Translations under genes and position numbers: made by a program
Notes under the pieces: generated by a model
What the model was told of the DNA's origin: nothing
Seen by the model: the letters and a program-made list of their open reading frames with translations, nothing else
Database searches by the model: none
From: Coccinella septempunctata
Taxonomy: Eukaryota; Arthropoda; Insecta; Coleoptera; Coccinellidae
Assembly (NCBI RefSeq): GCF_907165205.1
Contig: NC_058189.1
Span: 31,956,270-32,020,269, forward strand
Direction: 5' to 3'
Length of the DNA: 64,000 nt
In this document: piece after piece, positions 54,700 through 64,000 of the stretch
Numbering within the stretch: position 1 is the first letter of the stretch
Layout: each line of letters begins with the position of its first letter

Positions 54700-55604
54700 G
54701 TGGCGTGAGGACACAGTAATAAAACCTACACAGAACACAACTGATTCTCCTTATTACTCGTACAAGCCACATAGCTTCTGAGGGATATTTCGGTACCTAT
54801 GGAGAATCAAGATAATATATCCCGCCCTCCAGGCTGTTAGTGTGAACAATATCAATGTATGTCACAGTAAAGGCACAACAGGGGGGGTGAATTTCCCTCC
54901 CTAGTGTTACTAGGAATAATGGCCTGATTTCCAAAATTTAATTTACATTTTATTGAAATCAAGGTTAAAACAACAACAATTTCTAGAGTTACTATTACTA
55001 CATACTTTTCAACTATGACTCTGTAGGGGAGTTCATCATCAAAGGAAAAAAAATCTTTAATGTAGAGTTCACTCGGTGAAACTGAGCAGTTGAAGAAATT
55101 ATTTCAAAGAACGAAAATATACACAACTTATCTAATACTAAGATGTTCGATTATGTTTCATCCACTGGCACAGCGTGGTAATGTGACAAGTGACGACAAT
55201 TGATGGAACAACCGTTGATCTTCTCAGGAAAATGTCCCAGTCCAGAAGTCAATATTTCGACAAAAGAATCCAAAAAAAAATCTACGAATGAATTATAAAA
55301 TTTATTAGTGACGTAATAATTTAACGAAAAAAGGAAAATAATTAGTCGTTAACTTACCCTCAATTTGAGGACTTTCGCGAATGAGGGGTGATTCAGAATA
55401 TCCGAATTTAATCGTTATGAAACGCCTTGCAAAAGAAGTAGAATGAGTAACACCAAAATACCTAATTTCTCCAAAATTACTTCTTATGCTACACCACTTC
55501 TCGATACGTCTTTTCGATGATATTGTTAAATTGAAAAGAAAGATGTGAATCTGAATCGTATCGCGACAAAAAAAACTCCTATAAAAAACTGTACCTATTG
55601 ATAG
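54700..55604. other. Unassigned DNA
   Basis: No gene recognised. The first 140 bases may be SINE body. Confidence 0.4.
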
Positions 55605-55608
55605 TCTT

Positions 55609-55782
55609 TTTTATAGAAAGAGAGAAATTATCGTCGGGCATTTACCTGTCTCTTTTTTGTTCACACAGAGGTTAGTGTGGACCAATCAAAATTCTAGAAA
55701 AAGACAACTGCATGCCCGACGTGCATTTCTCTCTGTCACTTTTTTTGACCGTATTTCATGCATAGATATAAAGGGAAGGCGC
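55609..55782 (+). promoter_or_regulatory. Promoter-like repeat, copy 2, upstream of the THAP gene
   Basis: Inverted copy of 3407-3590. It contains GGACCAATCAAAATTCTAG and ends with GATATAAAGGGAAGGC, a TATA-like box about 170 bases before the THAP ATG. The match between the two distant copies ends abruptly on both sides. Confidence 0.5.
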
Positions 55783-55938
55783 CATCGAGATAGAATAATA
55801 GAGAATAATCAGATCCGCCATATTGGTACGAGACTCTGACATTCATGAATTTTCTGTCAGTTTTGCGTTTTTTAGAGTTCAATTTTCGTCACATTTACAA
55901 AATTGCGTTCATGTTTTCGATTTATATTGGACAATAAA

Positions 55939-56955
55939 ATGGTGTCATGTGCTCTACGCAGTTGTTCCAGCGGAGACGAGGTAGATAAAAAAAAATCTCA
56001 GGAATAACATTTCGTAGGTCAGAATGAGTAGTAAACAGATCCGTATTCGTAATTCTTTCATTTATATCTTGATAATCTGATAGTAATGTATATTATTATC
56101 GTCTGAAGAAAAATTTTTTATTTGATATTCGATTAACTTTATTTTAACAGATTTCCTAAAGACGTATATCTTGGGTGAAATTTGTTAACCGAGGAATCTG
56201 GCGACCTTCGAATTATGAGGTGTTTTGTTCCAAATATTTTACAGCAGAATGTTTTGATCGGACATCACAAAGCTTAGTTCGTTTGCAACGAAATGCAGTT
56301 CCCACAATATATGAGGTAGGTATGAAAAATACCTACACGTTTATATGATGATTGATTTTGAGGAAGTAATTTGTTGTTGTGAAATTTTAATTTTTCCTGA
56401 TGCCTAAAAGCATCCGGAAAATGAGGAATTTTGCCTTTTTTTGTAAACGATATTACTACTATTTCACTTAGATAAACTAGCTTTTGAATAGGAATATACT
56501 TAAATTTCTTTTCATTATAGGAGGAAGCAGTTCGACCACCAAAAATAAGAATTCTTTCTGATATTGTGATTTCACCACAAACGGAGATTCCACAAAAAAC
56601 TGACGATTTACCAAGAATTTCGAATAAAATGGGAATTCTCCCAGGAAAAAAAAATTACTCACAATATCCATCTAAAGATGTTTTTTGGATTTGCACGCAG
56701 ACGGAGAAGGAATTGAAAAACTCTATTTCTTCTGCTGGTTTGAACATCTTACTTGATGTTTTGACCAATAGAATACTCAGGGAATTCACCAATACGAATG
56801 TATTCGTAGATTTAGTTGTACATAATTCAAACCTATCTGTACTCGATAGTCACAGATATTTATCAATTAAAAGCATTGTTTATAAATATATTAATGTAAG
56901 AATGACATATGTAATGAAAAGAAAGCGAAATGAAAAAATTAGTATGAGGCACTAA
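55939..56955 (+). pseudogene. THAP-domain gene, three exons, probably inactive
   Basis: Exon 1 (55939 to about 56013) starts MVSCALRSCSS with the first two zinc Cys and has a donor GTAGGT. Exon 2 (56151-56315, after TTTTAACAG) gives FPKDVYL and, one frame over, WVKFVNRGIW, VFCSKYFTAECF and RNAVPTIYE. It ends at GTAGGT. Exon 3 (56521-56955, after CATTATAG) joins in frame as EEAVRPPK and runs to a stop. The pattern C-x4-C ... C-x2-H ... AVPTIF is the THAP DNA-binding domain. Defects: exon 1 shift in a nine-A run, a shift at YL/WV, and zinc-ligand His changed to Tyr (CSKY). It could be a P-element-type transposon relic or a decayed host gene. Confidence 0.7.
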
Positions 56956-57146
56956 AATAATAAAATTACTTTGTTTAAAGGCCAATAAATCATTTACTTT
57001 CACAAATCTATATTGTTTCGCTCTTGTTTATCTGGGTATAATGCTGGTAAATATTTTCAAATTTTATTCAGATTTCTCAAAAACCGAGTCAGAAACTTTG
57101 TTGGGGAGCTCACTTCCAAGAAAATACCTATACATCTCATTGAAAG
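56956..57146. other. THAP 3' flank
   Basis: AATAAA near 56984 could serve as the poly(A) signal of the THAP gene. Beyond it nothing is recognised up to the LINE at 57147. Confidence 0.4.
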
Positions 57147-58949
57147 TTTTTTTTTTTTTTTTTTTGAGCAGGGGGAAAATCTTCAAGACAGACGAACCAC
57201 CCTCATCTCCTGAGGAAGAACAGTGTGGGGTTTCTCACTCTCCTGAGTTCGAGACCCACTAAAAACCCTACTGCTTCTTGAATTTTGGTTCCGGGCATTT
57301 GCCTATAAACCGTTCATCTCTTGGTCGGTTTTCTTCTCGCACACTATCGTGCTGGGATTTATGTGTTTATCCTCTATTGGATTAACACTTTATTGAATTT
57401 TTCAATAAGATTCTGTTGTTATTTTAATCTCTTTTTAATTGATCTCTTGGTCTCCTTCGGTAAATTCGCATTCTCCTTTTGTCTTTCTCTGGGTCGTAGT
57501 CCACTAGTCTCCTGAGTTCTTGATTCGGATGGTTTTTCGCTGTTTCGAATAATTTCTCTGCTTTTCTGTTCATGAATTCCGTTATGGTTTCCCATTTCAG
57601 GTCCTTATAAATCTGTCTATTCCTGACAAACCAAGGTGCATCTATTGCACATCGTAGCAGCTTGTTTTCAGTGGCCTGAATTCTTCTGATATGGCTCTTT
57701 GCCGCGAAACCCCAGGCAACTGATCCATAAGTCAGTTGAGGCCTAGCAACGGCTTTGATTATCTTCAATTTTGTCTCTTTCGACATGTGGCTTCTTCTTC
57801 CTATCAGAGGATAGAGTCTATTCATCGCTGCTTTCGTTTTGTCGATTGCTTGTTTGATATGACTTTTCCAGGTAAGTCCTTTGTCAAGCGTTATTCCTAA
57901 ATATTTGGCTTCATTTTTTCAGTCGATTTCTTCGCCGTCAACATCCAGTTTTGTTGTGGGTCGCAGTCTTCTCATCTGTAGTAATATTGCTAGGCTCTTT
58001 TGTCCATTGAGCTTGATTTTCCACTTTATGCACCAGTCATTTGTTTCGTCAATCGACTCTTGTAGAACTCGTTCTATTATTTCAGGGTTTCGGTGTCGAG
58101 TTGCTATGCCTGTGTCGTCAGCATATAACGTTAGCATGGTTCTTGGATTTTTCGGACTGTCGTGGATGTATATGTTGTACAGAAGTGGCCCAAGTACTGA
58201 TCCTTGGGGTACTCCAGCCTCTATATCTCTTGTTGAGGAGCATTCTCCTCCCACTTTTACGTAAAATCTTCTATTTTTGAGATAATTCCTGATCAACTTG
58301 CATATTTTGATCGAATTTCCAGCACATCTCATCTTATATATTAATCCTTCGTGCCATAGTCTGTCGAATGCTCTGGCGACGTCTAGTAAAATAAGACCTG
58401 TAGCTTGTTTATTTTGGAATCCCTCTGTTATGTACTCTGTGAGCCTTAATAATTGTTGTTCTGTTGAATGCTCTCTTCTGAATCCGAACTGTTCTGGTGG
58501 TATTAGTTCCAGATTTTTGGTTTCCTCATTTAGCCTCGTGGCGATAATTCTTTCTACTACTTTTCCTAAAGCCGACAGTAGACTTATCGGTCTGTAGTTT
58601 TGTGGAAACTTCTTCTCTTTGAATGGTTTATTGAATACTATGACTTCTGCTGTTTTCCATTTTTCTGGGTAGTGTTCTGTCCTCATAATTCCATTCGCGA
58701 TATTTGTTAGAGCGGCTATACTTTTTCTAGGTAATTTCTTTAACATAACATTCGTTATTTTATCGCTTCCGGGAGCTTTCCTCTTCTTCAAACTTCTAAT
58801 TATTTCACTTATTTCATTTGGCGATGTTGGCTTTCAGCAGTCGCTGGTAATTCATCCATTTCTTCATCATTTTCTTCAACCAGTTCTTCCAAATCTTCAT
58901 TATCGTCGTCTATCCTGAAATTTATTCTCGATTCTCGTTCGATCGAGTC
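57147..58949 (-). mobile_element. Jockey-type LINE, family A, copy A5 (5'-truncated)
   Basis: Poly(A) (shown as T) at 57147-57166, the family 3' UTR, then the RT; truncated in the linker after SIERESRINF. CATTGAAAG lies directly outside both ends (57138-57146 and 58949-58957), consistent with a TSD. Confidence 0.88.
57424..58949 (-). pseudogene. Family A ORF2 (A5), RT nearly intact
   Basis: From the acidic linker (DDDNEDLEELVEENDEE) through MKKRKAPGSDKITN, YRPISLLSALGKVVERII, LLDVARAFDRLWHE, GVPQGSVLGPLLYN and YADDTGIA to RPRDQLKRD-stop. One TGA near 57919 replaces Trp (EID-stop-KNEAKYLG), and there is one frameshift near 58835. Confidence 0.9.
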
Positions 58950-58957
58950 CATTGAAA

Positions 58958-59488
58958 GTTTTTATTTTTTTTTTGGTGTAGCAGGGGGAAAATCTGCAAA
59001 ACAGACGAACACACCCTCTGCTGAGGGGGAACAGTGTGGGGATTCTCACTCTCTGAGCTCGAGACCCACTAAAAACCCTTAACTGCTTCTTCATAGGTTC
59101 CGGGCATTTTGCCTATTAACCAGTTGACTCTTATGGTTTCTGGACTCTCACACGATCAAAGTCGTGTTGATAGTTGTATGCTGCCTATAGCTTTTATAGG
59201 TTAAGCTCTTCTTTGGTTACATTTAAATCCTTAACTGATCTCTCGGTCTTCGGTGGTAGGTTCTTGACCTTCTAGCTTCTTCCGTTGGATCGTAGTCGAC
59301 TAATCTACGTAGTTCCTCATTTGGATGTTGTTTGGCTTTGTCGAATATCCTTTCCGCCTTTCTCTTCATAAATTCTGTAACTGGTTCCCATTCCAAGTCC
59401 TTGTAGATTTGTTTGTTCCTAACAAACCAGGGCACGTCCATCGCCATTCTAAGGAGTTTATTCTCAGTGGCCTGTATTCTCTTGAAGG
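58958..59488 (-). mobile_element. Jockey-type LINE, family A', fragment A'2
   Basis: Only the last part of the RT (RIQATENKLLRMAMDVPWF to RRPRDQLRI) and the 3' UTR with its A-run are present. Nearly identical to the corresponding part of A'1, which lies immediately next to it in the same orientation. Confidence 0.9.
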
Positions 59489-59752
59489 TTTTTTTTTTTT
59501 TTTTGGTGTAGCAGGGGGAAAATCTGCAAAACAGACGAACACACCCTCTCCTGAGGGGGAACAGTGTGGGGATTCTCACTCTCTGAGCTCGAGACCCACT
59601 AAAAACCCTTAGCTGCTTCTTCATAGGTTCCGGGCATTTTGCCTATTAACCAGTTGACTCTTATGGTTTCTGGACTCTCACACGATCATAGTCGTGTTGA
59701 TATTTGTATGCTGCCTATAGCTTTTATAGGTTAAGCTCTTCTTTGGTTACAT

Positions 59753-62456
59753 TTAAATCCTTAACTGATCTCTGGGTCTTCGGTGGTAGGTTCTTGACCT
59801 TCTAGCTTCTTCTGTTGGATCGTAGTCGACTAATCTTCGTAGTTCCTCATTTGGATGTTGTTTGGCTTTGTCGAATATCCTTTCCGCCTTTCTCTTCATA
59901 AATTCTGTAACTGGTTCCCATTCCAAGTCCTTGTAGATTTGTTTGTTCCTAACAAACCAGGGTACGTCCATCGCCATTCTAAGGAGTTTATTCTCAGTGG
60001 CCTGTATTCTCTTGATGTGGGTCTTGGCTGCGAAGCCCCATGCCGCCGATCCATATGTGAGTTGTGGTCGCGCAATAGTTTTAATCATCGTCAACTTGAT
60101 GTTCTTATTCATATGACTTCTTCTGCCTATGAGTGGATAAAGTTTACTCATTGCGGCTTTTGTTTTATCAACAGCACATTTGATGTGGTTTTTCCATGTA
60201 AGTCCTCTGTCAAGCGTCACTCCTAGGTATGTTGCTTCATTTTTCCATTCAACCTCTTCTCCATCAACTTCAAGGTTTTCTTCCATCCTCAATCTTCTCT
60301 TTTGCAGTAATATTGCTTGAGTCTTTCTTCCATTGATTTGTATTTTCCATTTGATGCACCATTTGAGTAATTCATCTATGGCTTCCTGCAGTCTCCGGTG
60401 TATGATCTCTGGGCGTCGATGTCTGAACGCTATTCCTGTGTCATCTGCGTACAAGGTGAGCATATTTCTAGCATTCTTCGGGATATCATAGACGTATATT
60501 ACGTAAAGCAGAGGTCCAAGTACCGATCCTTGAGGCACTCCCGCTTCCAATTGTCTGATTTGAGAGGTTGATCCATCTATTTTCACATAAAAGTTTCTAT
60601 TCCTCAGATAGTTCCTTATAATCTTGCATAGCTTGGTCGAATATCCTGCTTTTTTCATCTTGTAGATTAGGCCTTCGTGCCATACTCTATCAAAAGCTCT
60701 CTCGATATCTATCAGAACTAATCCTGTGGCCTGTTTGGTCTGCATTCCTTCGGTGACGTATTCTATGAGCCGTAGTAATTGAAGTCGAATGTTCTCGTCG
60801 AAATCCAAATTGTTCGGGTGGAATTATCTTCAACATTTCTGTTTCCTCATTCAGCCTTTTAGCGATAACCCTCTCGACGATTTTTCCTAGTGCTGATAGT
60901 AGGCTGATTGGTCTATAATTTTGAGGAAATTTCCGTTCCTTTCCAGGCTTGTTGAAAACTATCATTTCTGCAGTTTTCCATCTCTTTGGGTAGTATTCGG
61001 TCCTCATCACTCCGTTTGTTATATTCGTCAAGGCTGCTATTCCTTTTCTAGGCAATTTCTTCAACATATAATTCGTTATCCTATCTTCTCCCGGCGCTTT
61101 CCTGTTTTTCAATTTCATTATAATCTCTTTGATTTCTGTTGGTGGAGCCGGTTGTGGAATGATTTCGGTTTCCGGTGGTTCCATCATCAGTTCTTCGTTT
61201 GCCTCCACTTCTTCTTCTAGATCTTCATTGTCATCATCATTTCTGTAATTTATTCTGGCTTCTCTCTCAATTGAGTCGGCCAGTGCTTCGGCTTTCTCAA
61301 GTCTCGTATATACCATTCCGTTTGCTCCATGCAGTGGAGGTATAACTGTCCGTTCTCGTCGTAAGCGTTTTTGCATTTTCCAAGCCGAGTGATCTATTGT
61401 ATTCAGTTCCCTTAATCTCTGGTGCCATCTGTTATTACGCAGTTCTGTTAAAGCATTTTTCAATATCTGGCTATGCTTATTCAGTTTCTTCTTGTCTTCT
61501 TCTCTTTTTGTTGTTCTGTAGATTTTTCTGAGTCTTCTGTTCTTTTTTATAAGTTCCTTTATATCCCTTGGCGTATCTCCATGTGAATGTTTCGGAATTG
61601 GTTTCCTTATTCTCTTGGTGCTTTCTTCATAGGCTTCTTTTATTTGATTTTCCAATTTTTCAACTGCTTCATCTGATTCATCCCGGGTGTTTATTTGGGG
61701 AATTTCCGTGATTTTCTCCTGAAGTAAATTCTTATATTTCTCCCAGTCTGTGCGATCCTTGGTTTGTGTCTCTTCTTCGTTTCTTGGGCCATGTCCCACT
61801 ATGAATTCTATGGGATTGTGGTCTGAAGTTCCGTCTTCTATTGTATCAATGCTGATTTCTTCAGTGATGTCTTTCATTACGACAATGTTCAGTACATCGG
61901 GTAGTCCATTTACTCTTGGTATGTAGGTCGGTATATCAGGTCCTATCACAACTGCATTAAGTTTTTCAGCATAAAACTTCAGTCTTCTCCCGTTGGTATT
62001 TTCCACCCTACTGTTCCATTCCTGCGATTTGCAGTTAAGATCACCAATTATGATTTTCGGGTGTCTTCCTTCTAGTAGCATTTTTAGATCCTCTTCCAGC
62101 ATGACCTTATCCGGTGATTTATAAGTCGAAATAATCTTCACTTGTCCTCGATTGGTATTCACAATAATCGATATTGCTTCTACTTCTTGATTATTGAATG
62201 TTTGGTCGAAATGGTGATCCATATTCCTTCTAGCCAGTATAGCAACGCCACCTGTGCTGTTAGGTCTATCATTTCTGTAGATATCGTAATTGGGAAATGC
62301 TATCCGAACGTTGTGGTTAAGTCTTGTTTCTTGGAGAGCTATGACACCCTGTCTCTTCTCTTCAATCAGTTCTTGGAATTCTGGTCTGCGGGCTCTCAAT
62401 CCTTCGACGTTCCAAGAGACGATTATGAGATTGTTCTTTATCGTCGTATCAGCCAT
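59753..62456 (-). pseudogene. A' ORF2: endonuclease and reverse transcriptase, one frameshift
   Basis: ATG at 62456 overlaps the ORF1 stop (TAATG). Endonuclease residues 1-225: IIVSWNVEGLRARR (Asn), VIALQETRLNHN (Glu), GGVAILARR, IIIGDLNCKSQEWNSR and GTSDHNPIEFI (Asp-His). Linker with RKPIPKHSHGDTPRDIKELI. RT: RKAPGEDRITNYMLKK, NYRPISLLSALGKIVERVI and FGFRREHST; then a small deletion near 60785 shifts the frame. It continues LIDIERAFDRVWHE, VPQGSVLGPLLY, YADDTGIAFRHRRP (about 60430-60455) and YLGVTLDRGLTWKNH to RPRDQLRI. All catalytic motifs are present. The enzyme would nick target DNA and copy element RNA. Confidence 0.94.
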
Positions 62457-63847
62457 TAAATATTCTTAATAATTTGCTGCATCTTCTTCTCAATCTCTTT
62501 CTCCAGATTCTGCATCATCGTGCTGAGGAGGTTTTTCGTGAACTTATCCAGTTCCTCAGTGATTCCAGAAGTTCCTTTCCTGGTTTCGGCTTTTTTGACG
62601 ATTTTTGCCTTTTCCGTCTTTTTCTCTGGTTTCTTCGTCTCTTTGACTGCTTTGGTTTCAGTTTCCTGGGGTTTCTTCACTTCCGAAGAGTTTTGGGCTG
62701 GCTTCGGAGTATTTTGTGTTGGCCTCGAGCTTGGCGATCTCTTGGCCTTTTTAGTGACCAATTTCCATTCGCTACATCCCTTGTAGCTGGCTGGATGTCC
62801 TTGCTCTCCACAGAGAACACAAGAAGCATTTCGCTCCTCGTTCTCCCTGGTAAGCGTAAACTCCTTGGAGCTGTGATTACCGGAGCATTTCACGCACCTC
62901 CATGGAAAAGTGCACTTACTTTGGGCATGTCCATATCGCTGACAGCGATAACATTGTCCAGGCCCGGTCGTCCTTCTCTTAGGTTCAACAACACAGTTCA
63001 TGTTGTAGAGCCTTCTCACCTCGAAGATACCCTTATTCTGGGTTTAAACCAGCAATAAGGGCATCGGCTTTTTTGTTATATTTGAGGTCATCCTTATGAC
63101 CTCAGCATCGACGATCCCTTGATCCTTGAGGTCGTCAAGGATCGTCAGGATATCTGCATCCAGCGGTAGGTATCTCACTACCGCGTAAATTTTCTTTTCC
63201 TCCTCTCGTTGGAGAGTGTAAAACTCTCTGTTGATTTTGTGGAGGAATTCAGTCATCCTTCGATGATCATCGGCGGTTTGTGGGACGATTCTTATACCGT
63301 CCTTTACTGTCGTCGCTCTTTGGTATTTAATACCGTTCCGCATCAAGGCGTTTGAAATTGCAGTCCATTCGGACGTACCTCTCAGGGTTATTGGGGGAAT
63401 TTTTTCTTTCCTCTCCTCCACTGGAGTGGTTTTCTGTTGGGCTGGGGTTTCCGAGACTCTTTTTTTGTTTGAGTCTTCATTGGAAGAGGAGCTATCTTTT
63501 CTCACTCTTTTGGCGGGTGGGGAAATTTTGTTTTGAGGGGTTTTGACCACCTCCATCTTCTGTTTTTGAACCGGGTAAGGTAAGGTCACCTCTTGGGCAT
63601 TTTTCAAAATAATGTTCTTTTTGTGTGCTTTGGAGTAAGGACTTTCCTTATTTCCCTCCTGCAACTCGAGCCTCTCCCTGAGATTTTTAATCTCAGCAAC
63701 TAAGCTAGATACGCATCTATCTAGCTCATTCACCCTCGCTTTCAAACTTGCGTTCTCCTCTCTCAAAATATCGTGTTCGGACACGACATTAGCGACTTCT
63801 GGCGCGTCTTCTTCCATTACGGAATCGCAGTCCGAATGGTCAGACAT
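62456..63847 (-). pseudogene. A' ORF1 (gag-like) protein, one nonsense codon
   Basis: Starts MSDHSDCDSVMEEDAPEV; leucine-rich coiled coil about residues 25-65; basic KRVRKDSSSS segment; PRE_C2HC-type domain (KIPPITLRGTSEWTAISNAL to about residue 265). TAA near 63044 interrupts PLLLV/TQNKG. Zinc knuckles CYRCQRYGHAQSKC, CVKCSGNHSSKEF (last Cys now Phe) and CVLCGEQGHPASYKGC. A lysine-rich tail of about 100 residues ends at KNI-stop overlapping the ORF2 start. It would bind element RNA and guide it to the nucleus. Confidence 0.92.
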
Positions 63848-64000
63848 TTTAAAATCTAATTAATAATTACTTTGCTACTTAAAGAAATTGGAAATAAAAT
63901 TTTTCAAGACAAAAAAGAAAAATATATCTCATGCATAAAAACAAAACGACTCATCAAAAATTCTCTACGCTATGAGAAAAATCAGAAATAAAGATACGAA
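63848..64000 (-). promoter_or_regulatory. A' 5' UTR (partial)
   Basis: The leader upstream of ORF1. The minus strand contains CTCATAGCGTAGAG, matching CTCATAGCGTAGAA in the A4 leader (near 37290-37310), an acceptor-like element. Confidence 0.6.

Larger units (their letters stand above)
59489..64000 (-). mobile_element. Jockey-type LINE, family A', copy A'1 (5' end outside window)
   Basis: Poly(A) at 59489-59507, 3' UTR, ORF2 (62456-59753), ORF1 (63847-62456) and at least 150 bases of 5' UTR. ORF proteins are clearly related to but well diverged from family A, while the last 130 bases of the 3' UTR are almost the same. Only two coding lesions are seen, so it is among the younger LINE copies. 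Confidence 0.93.

Overview
The window reads as AT-rich nuclear DNA of an arthropod, most likely an insect. It has jockey-clade and CR1-like LINEs with insect-type ORF1 proteins, Copia and Gypsy LTR elements, Tc1/mariner, hAT and piggyBac-type DNA elements, a tRNA-headed SINE and long (TA)n microsatellites, and no bacterial gene organisation. I cannot name the species. Almost all of it is transposable-element DNA, much of it nested. The only candidate non-LINE, non-LTR gene is a spliced THAP-domain gene or pseudogene at 55.9-57.0 kb.

Layout. 1-2753: a decayed copy (A1) of a jockey-type LINE, family A. 2754-5100: unassigned, with a promoter-like repeat and a weak helix-turn-helix ORF. About 5100-15470: a CR1-like LINE (B) whose endonuclease is split by a full-length family A copy (A2, 6387-13550) with a 14-bp target-site duplication (TSD). 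A2 is in turn split by a hAT element (9637-12236, 8-bp TSD) that carries a dead Tc1-like transposon with a MITE inside it. 15.5-19.9 kb: small repeats, a piggyBac-type MITE and a second CR1-like endonuclease relic (D). 19964-54540: a minus-strand CR1-like LINE (C) whose reverse transcriptase is scattered over 34 kb. Inside C lie a long-inverted-repeat DNA transposon (X, 20328-51403), a MITE (Y) and a 1.76-kb solo LTR. X holds two family A copies head to head: A4 (minus) and A3 (plus). A4 carries a Copia element (21569-33607), and a 7.6-kb block sits in the microsatellite of the Copia 5' LTR. A3 carries two RTE-like LINE fragments (E, F) and a young Gypsy element (45164-49142). 54.5-57.1 kb: a SINE, unassigned DNA, the promoter-like repeat again and the THAP gene. 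57147-64000: a truncated family A copy (A5), then a fragment and a nearly intact copy of a sister jockey family (A').

The standout is the Gypsy element. Its two LTRs are almost identical, and it has one uninterrupted frame of 1,130 codons. The order is a coiled coil, gag with a mutated zinc knuckle, no reverse transcriptase, an integrase with an intact D-D-E triad, a complete macro domain of OARD1/TARG1 type, and a CCCH zinc finger. Both residues equivalent to the TARG1 catalytic Lys and Asp are present at the correct 41-residue spacing. This looks like a non-autonomous LTR element that has captured an ADP-ribose-processing enzyme and a new nucleic-acid-binding module.

How the parts relate: the jockey elements encode an ORF1 nucleic-acid-binding protein and an ORF2 endonuclease/reverse transcriptase joined by a TAATG stop-start overlap. 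The Copia and Gypsy units have LTR, primer-binding-site and polypurine-tract signals. Every LINE ORF here is broken. Only the Gypsy ORF is fully open, and A' ORF2 comes close.
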